Source: Brachycybe producta (taxonomy: Eukaryota > Arthropoda > Diplopoda > Playtdesmida > Andrognathidae). From it: DNA of 64,000 bases. Below the pieces are notes generated by a model, which did no database searches, had not been told where the DNA came from, and was given only the letters and a program-made list of their open reading frames with translations. Shown here piece by piece: positions 35,525 through 45,429 of the stretch. Location: assembly GCA_036925085.1 (NCBI GenBank), contig JAUPFP010000013.1, positions 2,047,001 to 2,111,000 on the forward strand, given 5' to 3'. Positions within the stretch are counted from its first letter, which is position 1. The number at the start of each line of letters is the position of its first letter. A program made the translations under genes and the position numbers.

Positions 35525-35790
35525 TTACAAACTAGAAGAGTAGATCAATCACACTTAAGGAAGAATCGCATACGCTGTGGCGCTTCTAGTAAATTACTTA
35601 CAAAGTGAAACTCTGTATATGTGATTCTTCCCGTAAGTGTATTTTTTATGTTGCTGTTATCTTTCAAAATAAACTTTTTATAAAGTTGGGTCATTTTTAA
35701 ACCGACATAAAAAGCTTATTTTGAAAGATATCAACATAAAAATACCCTTACGTGATCGACCTACCCCTTCTCATTTCCAAAACACTGAAG
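35525..35790. mobile_element. Family A foldback carrying a deleted family B copy
   Basis: The outer ends AGAAGAGTAGATCAATCAC and the inverted GTGATCGACCTACCCCTTCT pair. TTATCTTTCAAAATAAACTT and AAGCTTATTTTGAAAGATAT are inverted internally. Between them GAAGAATCGCATACGCTG ... TGTGATTCTTC is a short family B derivative. Confidence 0.7.
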
Positions 35791-36195
35791 TTTCTCTTTA
35801 TTTTTCACCTGAAACACTAAATAATCACAATTCGAGAGCCGTTTTACACTTTAAAATCATCTTAATTACATAAATGTTAAATTGTTAATTGATGATCGTT
35901 ACGCCGTTCATTTTTTCGTGATGAAATTAACTTTTAAATAAGCATTTGACGAACTGGAGAGCCACTTTTTGTTTACAATATTCAAAAATAAAAGTTTTTG
36001 AATTAGTCTAACGAGTAGACGACCTACAAAGAAAACCTTGCAGAGTTTACTTTCAATTGCAGACCTTTTAAAATAAATTTCCTACATTCATCACTTTTGA
36101 GATAATCTAGATTCTAGAAGAGTGTCTATTTCAGGAATCATCAGCCACATCTTTTAGAAACCATTTTAATTTATAATTCAGGAAATTCAAACAAA

Positions 36196-36293
36196 TGAAT
36201 TACTTCAAAGTACTATTTCCACTAAATTGTGGGGTTCTAACATGTCTAGAGAACCCACAATTTAGTGAAAATAGCACTTTCAAATACTTCATG
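36196..36293. repeat. Foldback with about 40-bp arms
   Basis: ATTTCCACTAAATTGTGGGG and the inverted CCCACAATTTAGTGAAAATA, extending outward through TACTTCAAAGTACT/AGCACTTTCAAATACTTC; about 12-nt loop. Confidence 0.85.
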
Positions 36294-37096
36294 TAGGTTG
36301 CACACATTTTATCTAACATTTCTTGAATGACTTTATTTAGGTTGGTACTTGACACTATGATGATGTATACAAGAATGACTGATCATCATCATCATGGCAA
36401 TAAAAAAACAACATGACAAACAAACTAAAACATAGAAAATGTCTTTAAAAACCTACATATTTTAATATTATAATCCCTTCATAAATGAGGGTACACAACA
36501 GATGATTACTATCTATTTGCCGTCGTTGCGCAGGTAAAACGCGTTCCGTTCAAAGATGAATGAATATCCCTTGAAAATAGTTGAAGCTACATATATTTAA
36601 AATTTTAAGTTTGTTTATTAACAAGAAGCCAAAATTGATTTATAAAAAAACATGCTCCTAAAAATAAAAAAGTTATTAAAATTTTAAAAATGATGTTTAT
36701 TATTGTTTAAGGTGGCTGAATAGATATTTATTTTGTTTTCGTTCACCCTGATGGCGCATTTGCGTCGCTAGTACTATGTTTTATAGGAGGTCTCTTCCCC
36801 CACCGGAGGTTTTAGAGAAAACTTAATATTTTTCAAGCATACGTGTTATGTTGTTTCTAAAAAAAAACGTTTCTTGATGTTTTTGCGTACAAATTTTACA
36901 TAAACGTCTATGAAGCCATTGCAGTGGTGCCGGCCGCAGGGACAATTTAAGCAAAATAAATAACTATTCAGGCGCCTTAAGAAAAATCGTTTTCCTCAGT
37001 TTGCATAAAATATTTTTTGTAAATTGAAGCAAAATTCACTTAGCCTAGACATTTTCGAAATTTGTTTGAAATAATCCCTTGCCTTATATTAAGTAA

Positions 37097-37310
37097 CTAG
37101 CGGGGTAACCGGTCATAAATGATGGGAGCCAAATTCTAGTTTAATTTGGTTACTAAACTATTTAACTATGACCATGAGAAAAAACCGGTTCATTTAAATT
37201 TAAATAAATTCCGACGTTCTTAAACGTTTTTCTTTAAACGTCCTCGTTTGTACAGTGTTATACACAGACAGACATACATACATACATACATACATATACA
37301 TATCATAATT
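37097..37310 (-). mobile_element. Non-autonomous Helitron, copy H7 (decayed)
   Basis: CTAG at 37097 after host A, followed by CGGGGTAACCGGTCATAAAT, the family 3' end read on the complement, then the AAATTCCGACGT phrase and a CATA repeat. The 5' TC end is not recognisable. Confidence 0.65.
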
Positions 37311-37508
37311 TGCTAAATGCTGACTCTCTATCCCTCCCTCACTCCCTACATTTGTGCACGAATGTTCTCAGAAACTACACACTCTAAAATTGTGAAAATT
37401 AACCAGTATACACATCTTTAGATGGGCTTCTTCGTAGGCTACATTAGAATTTTCAATTTTGTTCCGTTTACCTGATTTTTGTGAAAAATCACCAAATTTC
37501 TCCAAAAC

Positions 37509-37985
37509 CCCTGAACACATAAAGTTGGCAGCCAGGAAAGCTTGCATGATTGCATCATACTTTTGTTCAACGAATAAATTAACCCACGTGGGTTACAGTT
37601 AGGTCACCTTTGATCTCACAATTTACATTGGTACACGACTGTCCTGATGTTTTATAATATGTTTTCTACATACTTTAAACAATATTTATACGCAAATTTA
37701 CAGAAACTCTGCCCCGAAGCAGCTAAAATGGCACTTTTTAGTTCTGTGGCTGTAGTATAATAATGGCAATCTGCTTAATCATTACTTACGATGATGTCCC
37801 AAATGTTCTCTGTAGGATTTAAGTCTGGGGGAAACGCCGGACATTTGAGAGTGGTGATATTATCGTTTCGTAACCATTCATTTCTTAGGTCACAATAGCG
37901 AACTGGTGTATTTTCTTGTTCAAATACTAAGCTAACACTAGGGAATCGACTTTGGTCAGTTAGTAATAATAAACATTATTTTTTG
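37509..37985 (-). pseudogene. Tc1-like transposase remnant, minus copy
   Basis: The minus strand near 37790-37930 reads FEQENTPVRYCDLRNEWL then ITTLKCPAFPPDLNPTENIW, matching the Tc1 blocks QQDNAP and SPDLNPIENLW. The catalytic D of the DNAP block is replaced by E. Frames are broken elsewhere. It forms an inverted pair with 38000-38690, sharing ATGTTTTATAA and GACTGTCC near the outer ends. Confidence 0.75.
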
Positions 37986-37999
37986 GGTTGAAATGAAGG

Positions 38000-38690
38000 C
38001 AAAGCTACTCATTGCAAGGGGCACTAAACACTTTGCTTAATGTTATGCCCCCATCACCAACATTTCTGAAGGAAAAAAAATTCAATCTCGATAATCTTGA
38101 AGGTTTTTCTTTTTTTGGATGTGAGAAAAAAACCACAATATTATTCTAAACAAAATTTTGGCAGTGGGTGAGCCTAATGATAAGGGAAACATTTACTGGA
38201 TTCGGAACGAGCAGCTTAAGTTCTTGAAATGCATACCTTAGGATTTATTTCAACCAAAACAAATACCATTGATCATCACACAATGTTAGGAGGGAATGTA
38301 CTGCCATAAAACATCGACTCCCTAGCATTAGCTTATTATTCCAACAAGAAAGTGCACCAGTTTGCTCCAGTAACCTAACGAAGGAATGGTTATGAAACCA
38401 AAATATCACCACTCTCAAATAAGTCGACGTGTTCCTCCAATTTAAATCCTATCGAGAACATTTGGGACATTGTCATACAGGATTATTAAGCAGATTGCTA
38501 TGATTATAATACATTAGTAGAGCTCAAAAGTATCATTTTAGCAGTTTAGATGCTTCAGGGTCAAATTTCTGTAAATTTTCTTAAAAATATTGGTTAAAGT
38601 ATGTAAAAAAGAAAGTTTTAAGTTATAAAACATCAGGACAGTCCTATATACACTTTATTAATTTTAATGTTGCCGGTGTGTTCAGCATGT
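38000..38690 (+). pseudogene. Tc1-like transposase remnant, plus copy
   Basis: The plus strand near 38340-38470 reads FQQESAPVCSSNLTKEWL, ITTLK and, in a shifted frame, SNLNPIENIWDIV. Upstream GGNV corresponds to the mid-transposase G-rich block. Several stops and shifts: inactive. The outer end GGACAGTCC...GTGTTCAGCATG mirrors the start of the minus copy. Confidence 0.75.
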
Positions 38691-38699
38691 TATTTTGTC

Positions 38700-41272
38700 A
38701 CAATACTTAATAAAAGTGAAAAGTTCATTAGCGCATCTATCTATTATAAAATGGACATTTTGCAGTTTATTTTTTAATTTTTACCTTTATAAGAAAAAAT
38801 GTTCTGCCTAGCAGAAAATTTATAATATAAGATGCTCTCTTTATGTTGAAAAAATCAGTTGTAACCCGAGTTATAACCAATTTCTGGGGTGCTTCTATAT
38901 AAATATTAAACACACTGTATAAGGCTATCTGAGCCTTGCACTATCACACCCGTCAAAGATGGGCTTTCCTTCTAGTATATAAATAACAGCGTATAACAGC
39001 ATACAATGAAAAGTGCCCATATTTAGACTTTTATAAAAATTCTTGTAATCACTATTTCTTATAATTTGTCACTTTTTACTTAAATTTGTAAGCTTAATTT
39101 AATTCACTACAAGCATTGTTGTTTAAGTCTCAGGAATATGACTTTTTTGAAACGACATTTTCAAAATTCAAAAACTTTGCTATTTTCTTTAGCAAATACG
39201 CTTCTATTTGCATACCTTTATATTTTTCTATGTTTCACTAAACTATTTTATGAAGACTGAAGAAACGACTTTTCCCAAAGATCACTTTTAAAATTGAAAA
39301 TTTTTGTTATTTTTTTACAAGTATGTTTTAGTAGTGTTCATTAAATTCATTTTGGCATTTCCTGAATTCTTCTAATAAACTACTTTAAGATTAATCATTT
39401 TCGAGATATTCATTTTTAAACAAAGCGCATTTTACTTGCGCTACTCCCTCTATTTACCTACTTATAATGAGAGTAAAATTACCATTTTAATGCAACTGTC
39501 ATATATGTCAAGAAACTCAAAATTCTGAATTTCTGAGACAACATTGGATGAGAATATGTTTTCAAGTGACATTTCAAGAAACATCAGTGAAAAAGACGAC
39601 GAAGAAGAAGAAGAAAAATAAAAACTGAAAACTAATTTGCTTTTTGTTGATGTCATTTGCTACCATCACCATCAGCATAAAGATGTCTTCAAAACTTTAA
39701 TGATAAAAGTTCTAAAAGTTTTTTTCCTTCTAAAAGCTAGAACGGTAAGTAAGAGACGGATCACACATACAAAAACAAGTTTCACTGAAAAAAAAAGGAA
39801 TTTATCTAATTTGAATAATTTAATTCTATTTATCTGGTTCACTGTTTGCAGAAAAAAAAAAATAAATGAAATTAAAGTATTTCTTCTTTAAGTTCTTGTC
39901 ACATGCAGAAAGAATTACACGTTATCAGCCAATAAGAAGGCATCATTTAGTAGCATTATTCTTTATTTTTCCATCCTTCTATTCTTTCTCCTATCTTCAA
40001 TAAACAGAAACATGTCTTTGGAGTGGTTTTCATTGTAACGTGCTGAGAAACCATGAATGCAAATAATCACATAAAAATAGCTGAAACTTTTTTTTGATTT
40101 CTATTTCTGTTTTCTGCTTGCTTTTTCCGGTATGTGTGATCCATCGATTACAGTAGAAAATTTCACTACTGCAACATTGATATAAATAAAAAATATTTTT
40201 TAAGATTTCACAAAAGAAATTTCCATTTACTTGTGATTGATTGATCGTGTAGCTGATGATTTACATTTTTCTTACATAACTAATAGACCTCTTAGTAACA
40301 ATTTAACATATGGGATTTGTGATGTGACAACAGGGCTTTAGGCTTTCACAGTCAAAAACGATTTTTAAAAAGAAAATCGAAGTTTGTCTGAAACTACAAA
40401 AAAAAAAAAAAGGTTAAAAAAAATAACGTAAAAATAATTTCATGATGAGATTGATGACATTTTCAAAATAAATGTTGCAATTGCATTACAAAAATGGATT
40501 TCACTAACTTTGAAAAACCTCTAGAAAACATAGTAAAAGTATCGACTAAAAGCAGTGATTCGTGATTTCGAAACAAACACATTGTTTTCAATGTGCTTTT
40601 CTATAGTAGAGCATCGATCTTGAAGTCGCAACTTGAGTTGGTGCTTTTAAAATATTTAACCTTAAAAGGTAGGTCTGCCTATGGAATATTCTGTTCCATA
40701 ATTGACAATTGTGAGTGTAGCTAATAGATGATAAAACTGCAAATTACAGCTAAATTGCTTATCAAATAGTGCACGGCGTTATAAGAGATTTAAGATTATC
40801 TTTATAACTATTTGGCTGCTGGCAGAGTACTAATTATAAAAGCGTTAAGAGGAATATGGAGGACCTTGAATAGAGGCTCACTCGGCCACAAGTTTTTTCT
40901 CTATCATGGAGTTGAGCTACCTCTCTCTGTATATAATGTTGATGGTAACAAATTTGTCATGTAATACATATATTGTTAAAAATATATTAAATCAGACAAG
41001 AGTTTTTCAAAATTGAAACTCTGTACAGAGAGTTCAAGGAACAAGTTTCCCCGATTGAATTTTTGTCTTAGAACCAGTTATTTATTCATATGTATATGTA
41101 TAGGCTTATATTTTTCAGTATACTGAACTTGACATTTAAACTTTGAACTTTGTCCCAAAAAAAAAAAGAAAAAAAGCCACATTTGAATTAGTGATAAAAT
41201 TGACTGAAACAGAATACATTCTAGCGCCATCTGCATTATTAGTAAAAAAAAAAAAAAAGAACTAATACATGT
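38700..41272. other. Intronic sequence without recognised gene
   Basis: AT-rich with poly-A runs; no coding or repeat structure I can name. Confidence 0.55.
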
Positions 41273-41276
41273 TTAA

Positions 41277-41667
41277 AGCCTCGTTTTCACGGCGATAGTT
41301 CTATCGTGAGAGTAGCTGTCATGAAAGTTTTGATAGTTCACTCTCACGATAGTAACGTGATAGTTCTGTCATGACAGTGTGACGTCTACTTCATAGATAT
41401 CATTGGGTCAACAACAGCGTTGCCTCTCTCCCTCCAGAAGCCAAATTTCCCTACAAAGTAGATATTTCCCTACAAGCAGTTACACAACAACTATTACTAT
41501 CGCGACAGTACAGTACTATCACACTATCTAGTCAAACAAGATAGTGTGATAGTGCTATCGCGACAGTGCGATAGTGACTATCATGTGGTTTTCACGATGA
41601 TAGTTCTCGCGATAGTTCCTCTAATGACAGCAACTATCGTGACAACTATCATCGTGAAAACGGGGCT
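41277..41667. mobile_element. Foldback MITE built on GATAGT motifs
   Basis: Ends AGCCTCGTTTTCACGGCGAT and the inverted ATCATCGTGAAAACGGGGCT with TTAA or TAA next to each end. The interior is full of inverted ACTATCGTGA/TCACGATAGT motifs, so many alternative hairpins are possible. About 390 bp. Confidence 0.8.
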
Positions 41668-42629
41668 TAATATAGAAGTTTTGTTATGACTTTCACGTAT
41701 AACCTCGTTATAAAACTCGTCATAATCATAACGAGAAGATTTTTTTAGTGACACGTGCAAAGTTAATTTAACCCCTTCATGAAAAACAGAGAGAGAGAAA
41801 AAAAAACCTCATGAATTAGATAATAAACAAGTGTTAAAATATATACTTGAGTCACTTTGACACAAACTATCTGTTCAGCAACAACAACAAAATTCGTAAA
41901 AAAAAAAAAAAAAGATTGTATAAAAAGAGATGATCCTCAAATTAGTTACTTTTTTAGGTTAACTTAGCAACAACAAAATAGAGAAAAGAAAAATTAACTT
42001 TCAACCAAGACTTTTTGTAAAAAAAAAAGTTCTATGCCCTCTTAAATAAAAATCCTTGGTAAAATTACATAAAAAAATAAACGTGCAAAGACCCGTTTTT
42101 TAAAATTATTAATTCCTTCAATCCTTTTCTTGTCTTTTTCATCTTTCATGATGATGATAAATAAATCTCGGAAATAACATTCCAGTTACATTTAATTACT
42201 TGTGCAGAAAACTCATCTTAAAACTTACTAACATCATCTAATTAACATGTTTCAGTTTTATTAGCATAAAATCTAAGCAGTCTTAAAGCCTGAGTTCCAC
42301 TTTTAATTAAAGCCTTGTACACACACACTGAAGCAATGTAAGATTTCTTTATCTTTACTGACCAAAGTAGATGCTTTTATTGGCGACTACTTTTTGCCCT
42401 CTGCCCAACAGAGAGCAACCGTACTCTCTCCCGGACTCGGACTTGCCTAATGGGCCCAGGAAAATAATTAAAATTTTATTTCAATAGTTTTTAACTATTT
42501 ATTTGATTTTGTTTCTTTTCGAGTTAATTATTTTTTAATTAGTTACCGTTCATGCTGAATTTTTTTGGAAAACCAAAATTTTCCATGTTAAATACAAAAT
42601 TTTGTTTTAATAGCACATTTATTATTGTA

Positions 42630-42841
42630 CTAGTGGGGTAACCCGTCATACATGACGTGTTTAACCCGTGTCCAATGATGCATGATGGGACATTCTAGTT
42701 TAACTATTTTATTCAAATTCTGAAGGTCACTCAATGAAGGACATTTCCTTCTCCCCTCTCCCCCACCGCCCTCACGTGTGTTTGCTTAAAGGTTTTTGTC
42801 CTTGTTCTTACAGCGTTACTTATAGGCAGACAGACTTGGCT
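42630..42841 (-). mobile_element. Non-autonomous Helitron, copy H5
   Basis: The CTAGTGGGGTAACCCGTCAT end at 42630 follows host A; the other end is a decayed AGACTTGGCT. Directly followed by copy H4 in the same orientation. Confidence 0.7.
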
Positions 42842-42854
42842 TAATATATATATA

Positions 42855-43316
42855 CTAGTGGGGTAACCCGTCATAAATGACGGGAGCATCTAGTTTCTTT
42901 TTGTGTGACTGTCCGGTTGTCATGAAGCAATTCGCCTTGACCACTTGTGTTTTTTATAAGCACCTTAATATTGTTATAGGTATGTGAAGACAGGGAGATA
43001 CAGTCGTGTGCCCCGCCCCTTTATGACTGTCAGACCAAATATCAACCAATTGGAAATTGAAAAGAACGGGGCATGTGACGTCAGACCAAATAACAACCAA
43101 TTCAAAATTGAAAAGAATGGGGCATGTGACATCAGACGACATAACAAAATAATTAAAAGTTGCTGGCCCTCATAAAAAGGCGGGGAAAACGACTGTATTT
43201 TACTGTCTTTACTTGCCTGTCCTTACTATTGTTTGGATTCTTGGATCGGGAGAGTGCAACATAAAGTTGACCATGAGAAAAAAGCAGTTCATTTAAATTT
43301 CAATCTGATTCAACAT
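42855..43316 (-). mobile_element. Helitron copy H4, split by a MITE, 5' end lost in the minisatellite
   Basis: Has the perfect 3'-end hairpin (CCCGTCA TAAA TGACGGG on the plus strand) next to CTAG, an insertion of the 42986-43211 MITE, then the family interior (ATTCTTGGATCGGGAG, GTTGACCATGAGAAAAAA). It runs into the CCCTAAA minisatellite. Confidence 0.75.
42986..43211. mobile_element. MITE related to the GGCTCCGCCC family, copy 3
   Basis: Inverted ends: GAAGACAGGGAGATACAGTC and the inverse of GACTGTATTTTACTGTCTTT, then CCCCGCCCCTTTATGA / TCATAAAAAGGCGGGG. The core repeats GTCAGACCAAATA and GCATGTGAC, reminiscent of the copies at 5728 and 8654. Inserted in Helitron H4. Confidence 0.75.
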
Positions 43317-43329
43317 CACAATCTGAAAC

Positions 43330-44390
43330 AATTTACCCTAAAGAAACATTTGCCCTAAAGGGAGATATTGCCCTAAAGGGAGATATTGCCCTAAAGGGAC
43401 ATTTGCCCTAAAGGGACATTTGCCCTAAAGGGAAATATTGCCCTAAAGGGACATTTGCCCTAAAGGGACATTTGCCCTAAAGGGAGATATTGCCCTAAAG
43501 GGAGATATTGCCCTAAAGGGACATTTGCCCTAAAGGGACATTTGCCCTAAAGGGAGATATTGCCCTAAAGGGAGATATTGCCCTAAAGGGAGATATTGCC
43601 CTAAAGGGACATTTGCCCTAAAGGGACATTTGCCCTAAAGGGACATTTGCCCTAAAGGGACATTTGCCCTAAAGGGAGATATTGCCCTAAAGAGACATTT
43701 TCCCTAAAGGGAGATATTGCCCTAAAGGGAGATATTGCCCTAAAGGGAGATATTGCCCTAAAGGGAGATATTGCCCTAAAGGGAGATATTGCCCTAAAGG
43801 GAGATATTGCCCTAAAGGGAGATATTGCCCTAAAGGGAGATATTGCCCTAAAGGGAGATATTGCCCTAAAGGGAGATATTGGCCTAAAGGGAGATATTGC
43901 CCTAAAGGGAGATATTGCCCTAAAAAGACAGTTGCCCTAAAAAGACAGTTGCTCTAAAAAGACAGTTGCCCTAAAAAGACAGTTGCCCTAAAAAGACAGT
44001 TGCCCTAAAAAGACAGTTGCCCTAAAAAGACAGTTGCCCTAAAAAGACAGTTGCCCTAAAAAGACAGTTGCCCTAAAAAGACAGTTGCCCTAAAAAGACA
44101 GTTGCCCTAAAAAGACAGTTGCCCTAAAAAGACAGTTGCCCTAAAAAGACAGTTGCCCTAAAAAGACATTTGCCCTAAAAAGACATTTGCCCTAAAAAGA
44201 CATTTGCCCTAAAAAGACATTTGCCCTAAAAAGACATTTGCCCTAAAAAGACATTTGCCCTAAAAAGACATTTGCCCTAAAAAGACATTTGCCCTAAAAA
44301 GACATTTGCCCTAAAGGGACATTTGCCCTAAAGGGACATTTGCCCTAAAAAAACATTTGCCCTAAGGAGATGTTCCCCTAATGAGTAGTC
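43330..44390. repeat. Minisatellite, about 60 units of 17-18 bp (TTTGCCCTAAAGGGACA type)
   Basis: Blocks of variants follow each other: mixed GGGACATT and GGGAGATA units (43330-43915), AAAAGACAG units (about 43915-44160), AAAAGACAT units (about 44160-44310), then GGGACAT again. Each unit holds TGCCCTAAA. Homogenised blocks indicate recent local amplification. Confidence 0.97.
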
Positions 44391-44405
44391 TAAATATACA
44401 GTAAT

Positions 44406-44645
44406 TGGTTTTAGGGCATATGTTCTTTGAGGGCAAATAGTTTTAGGGCAAATGTTTTTAAGGGCAAGTGGTTTTAGGGCAAGTTGTTTTAGAGCAAATG
44501 TTCTATTAGAGTAAACAGTTTTAGGGTAAATGGTTTTAGGGCAAGTGTTCCTTGAGGGCAAATAGTTTTAGGGCAATGGTTTTAGGGCAAATGTTCTATT
44601 AGGGTAAATGGTTTTAAGGAAAATGTTCCATTAGGGTTAATTGTT
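44406..44645. repeat. Inverted arm of the minisatellite (TTTTAGGGCAAATG units)
   Basis: Same motif as the preceding array but on the opposite strand (TTTTAGGGCAAATGTT, TAGGGCAAGTG), irregular and about 240 bp. A short unique spacer (about 44391-44405) separates the two orientations. Confidence 0.92.
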
Positions 44646-44744
44646 TTTATGGCACAATTGCCTGTGATAAACTGTAGTTTAATTTTGCAACTATTATCCC
44701 CTCCCCTTTTTATATTTGAAATAGAAAATGTGTTTTTCATTTTC

Positions 44745-45058
44745 TCTGATGTGCGCATGCGCGTCGTTTTTTTTTTTTTTTTTTACTCCTTTCATTTCAA
44801 TTTCAGTCACCCCTCCCACTTTTCCTCCCTCCACGTTTCTCTCTCGCCCCCCCCCTTCTACACTTTCCATCCAACCTTTCCCCCTCTCCAATTTAATATC
44901 ATGGGGTTCTTGGATGAGAAGGGTGCAACATATAGTTGACCTTGAGAAAAAAAAAAGCTGTTCATTTCTTCATTTATTTAAATTTATATAAATTCCGATG
45001 TGCTTCAATGGTTGTACAGCGTTATTTCAGACAGAAAGACAGATACACAGACCTGGGA
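44745..45058 (-). mobile_element. Helitron copy H3 (3' end missing)
   Basis: Contains family landmarks GCGCATGCGCGTCG, ATTTCAATTTCAGTCACC, TAATATCATGGGGTTCTTGG, CATATAGTTGACCTTGAGA and ends CAGACCTGGGA at 45058 before host T. The CTAG hairpin end is absent; the minisatellite lies where it would be expected. Long proline/serine frames over the C/T tract are not genes. Confidence 0.75.
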
Positions 45059-45076
45059 TATTATATATATAATATA

Positions 45077-45428
45077 CTAGTGGGGTAACCCGTCATAAAT
45101 GACGGGAGCAAAATTCACAGGCAATTGTGCGCATGCGCGTCGTTTTTTTCCCTTTTTTTACTCCTTTCATTTCAATTTCAGTCACCCCCTCCCACTTTTC
45201 CCCCTCCACGTTTCTCTCTCTCCCCCTCTACACTTTCCAACCTTTTCCCCTCTCCAATTTAATATCATGGGGTTCTTGGATGGGAAGGGTGCAACATATA
45301 GTTGACCTTGAGAGAAAAAAGCTGTTCATTTCTTCATTTATTTAAATTTATATAAATTCCGATGTGCTTCAATGGTTGTACAGCGTTACTTCACAGATAG
45401 ATAGATACCCATCCACACAGACCTGGGA
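45077..45428 (-). mobile_element. Non-autonomous Helitron, copy H2 (complete)
   Basis: Plus-strand view: host A (45076), CTAGTGGGGTAACCCGTCAT with hairpin CCCGTCA TAAA TGACGGG, interior as in H3, CAGACCTGGGA ending 45428, then host T. On its own strand it is 5'-TCCCAGGTCTG ... hairpin ... TTACCCCACTAG-3'. 352 bp; lies 18 bp from H3 in the same orientation, within a TATA tract. Confidence 0.85.
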
Positions 45429-45429
45429 T

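Noticed and set aside
43330..44390. Looks superficially like a CRISPR array
   Set aside because: Units are 17-18 bp head-to-tail with no unique spacers, in a eukaryotic intron; it is a minisatellite.
44328..44561. CPKTI/ALKPL repeat protein
   Set aside because: Translation of the minisatellite.
43330..44645. Interstitial telomere from the CCCTAAA motif
   Set aside because: The heptamer is part of a longer 17-18-bp unit and never occurs as pure heptamer tandem repeats.
44649..45345. Proline/serine-rich small proteins (also 61085-61508)
   Set aside because: Frames across the C/T tract of Helitron copies, repeated in several frames at once; no start or domain logic.
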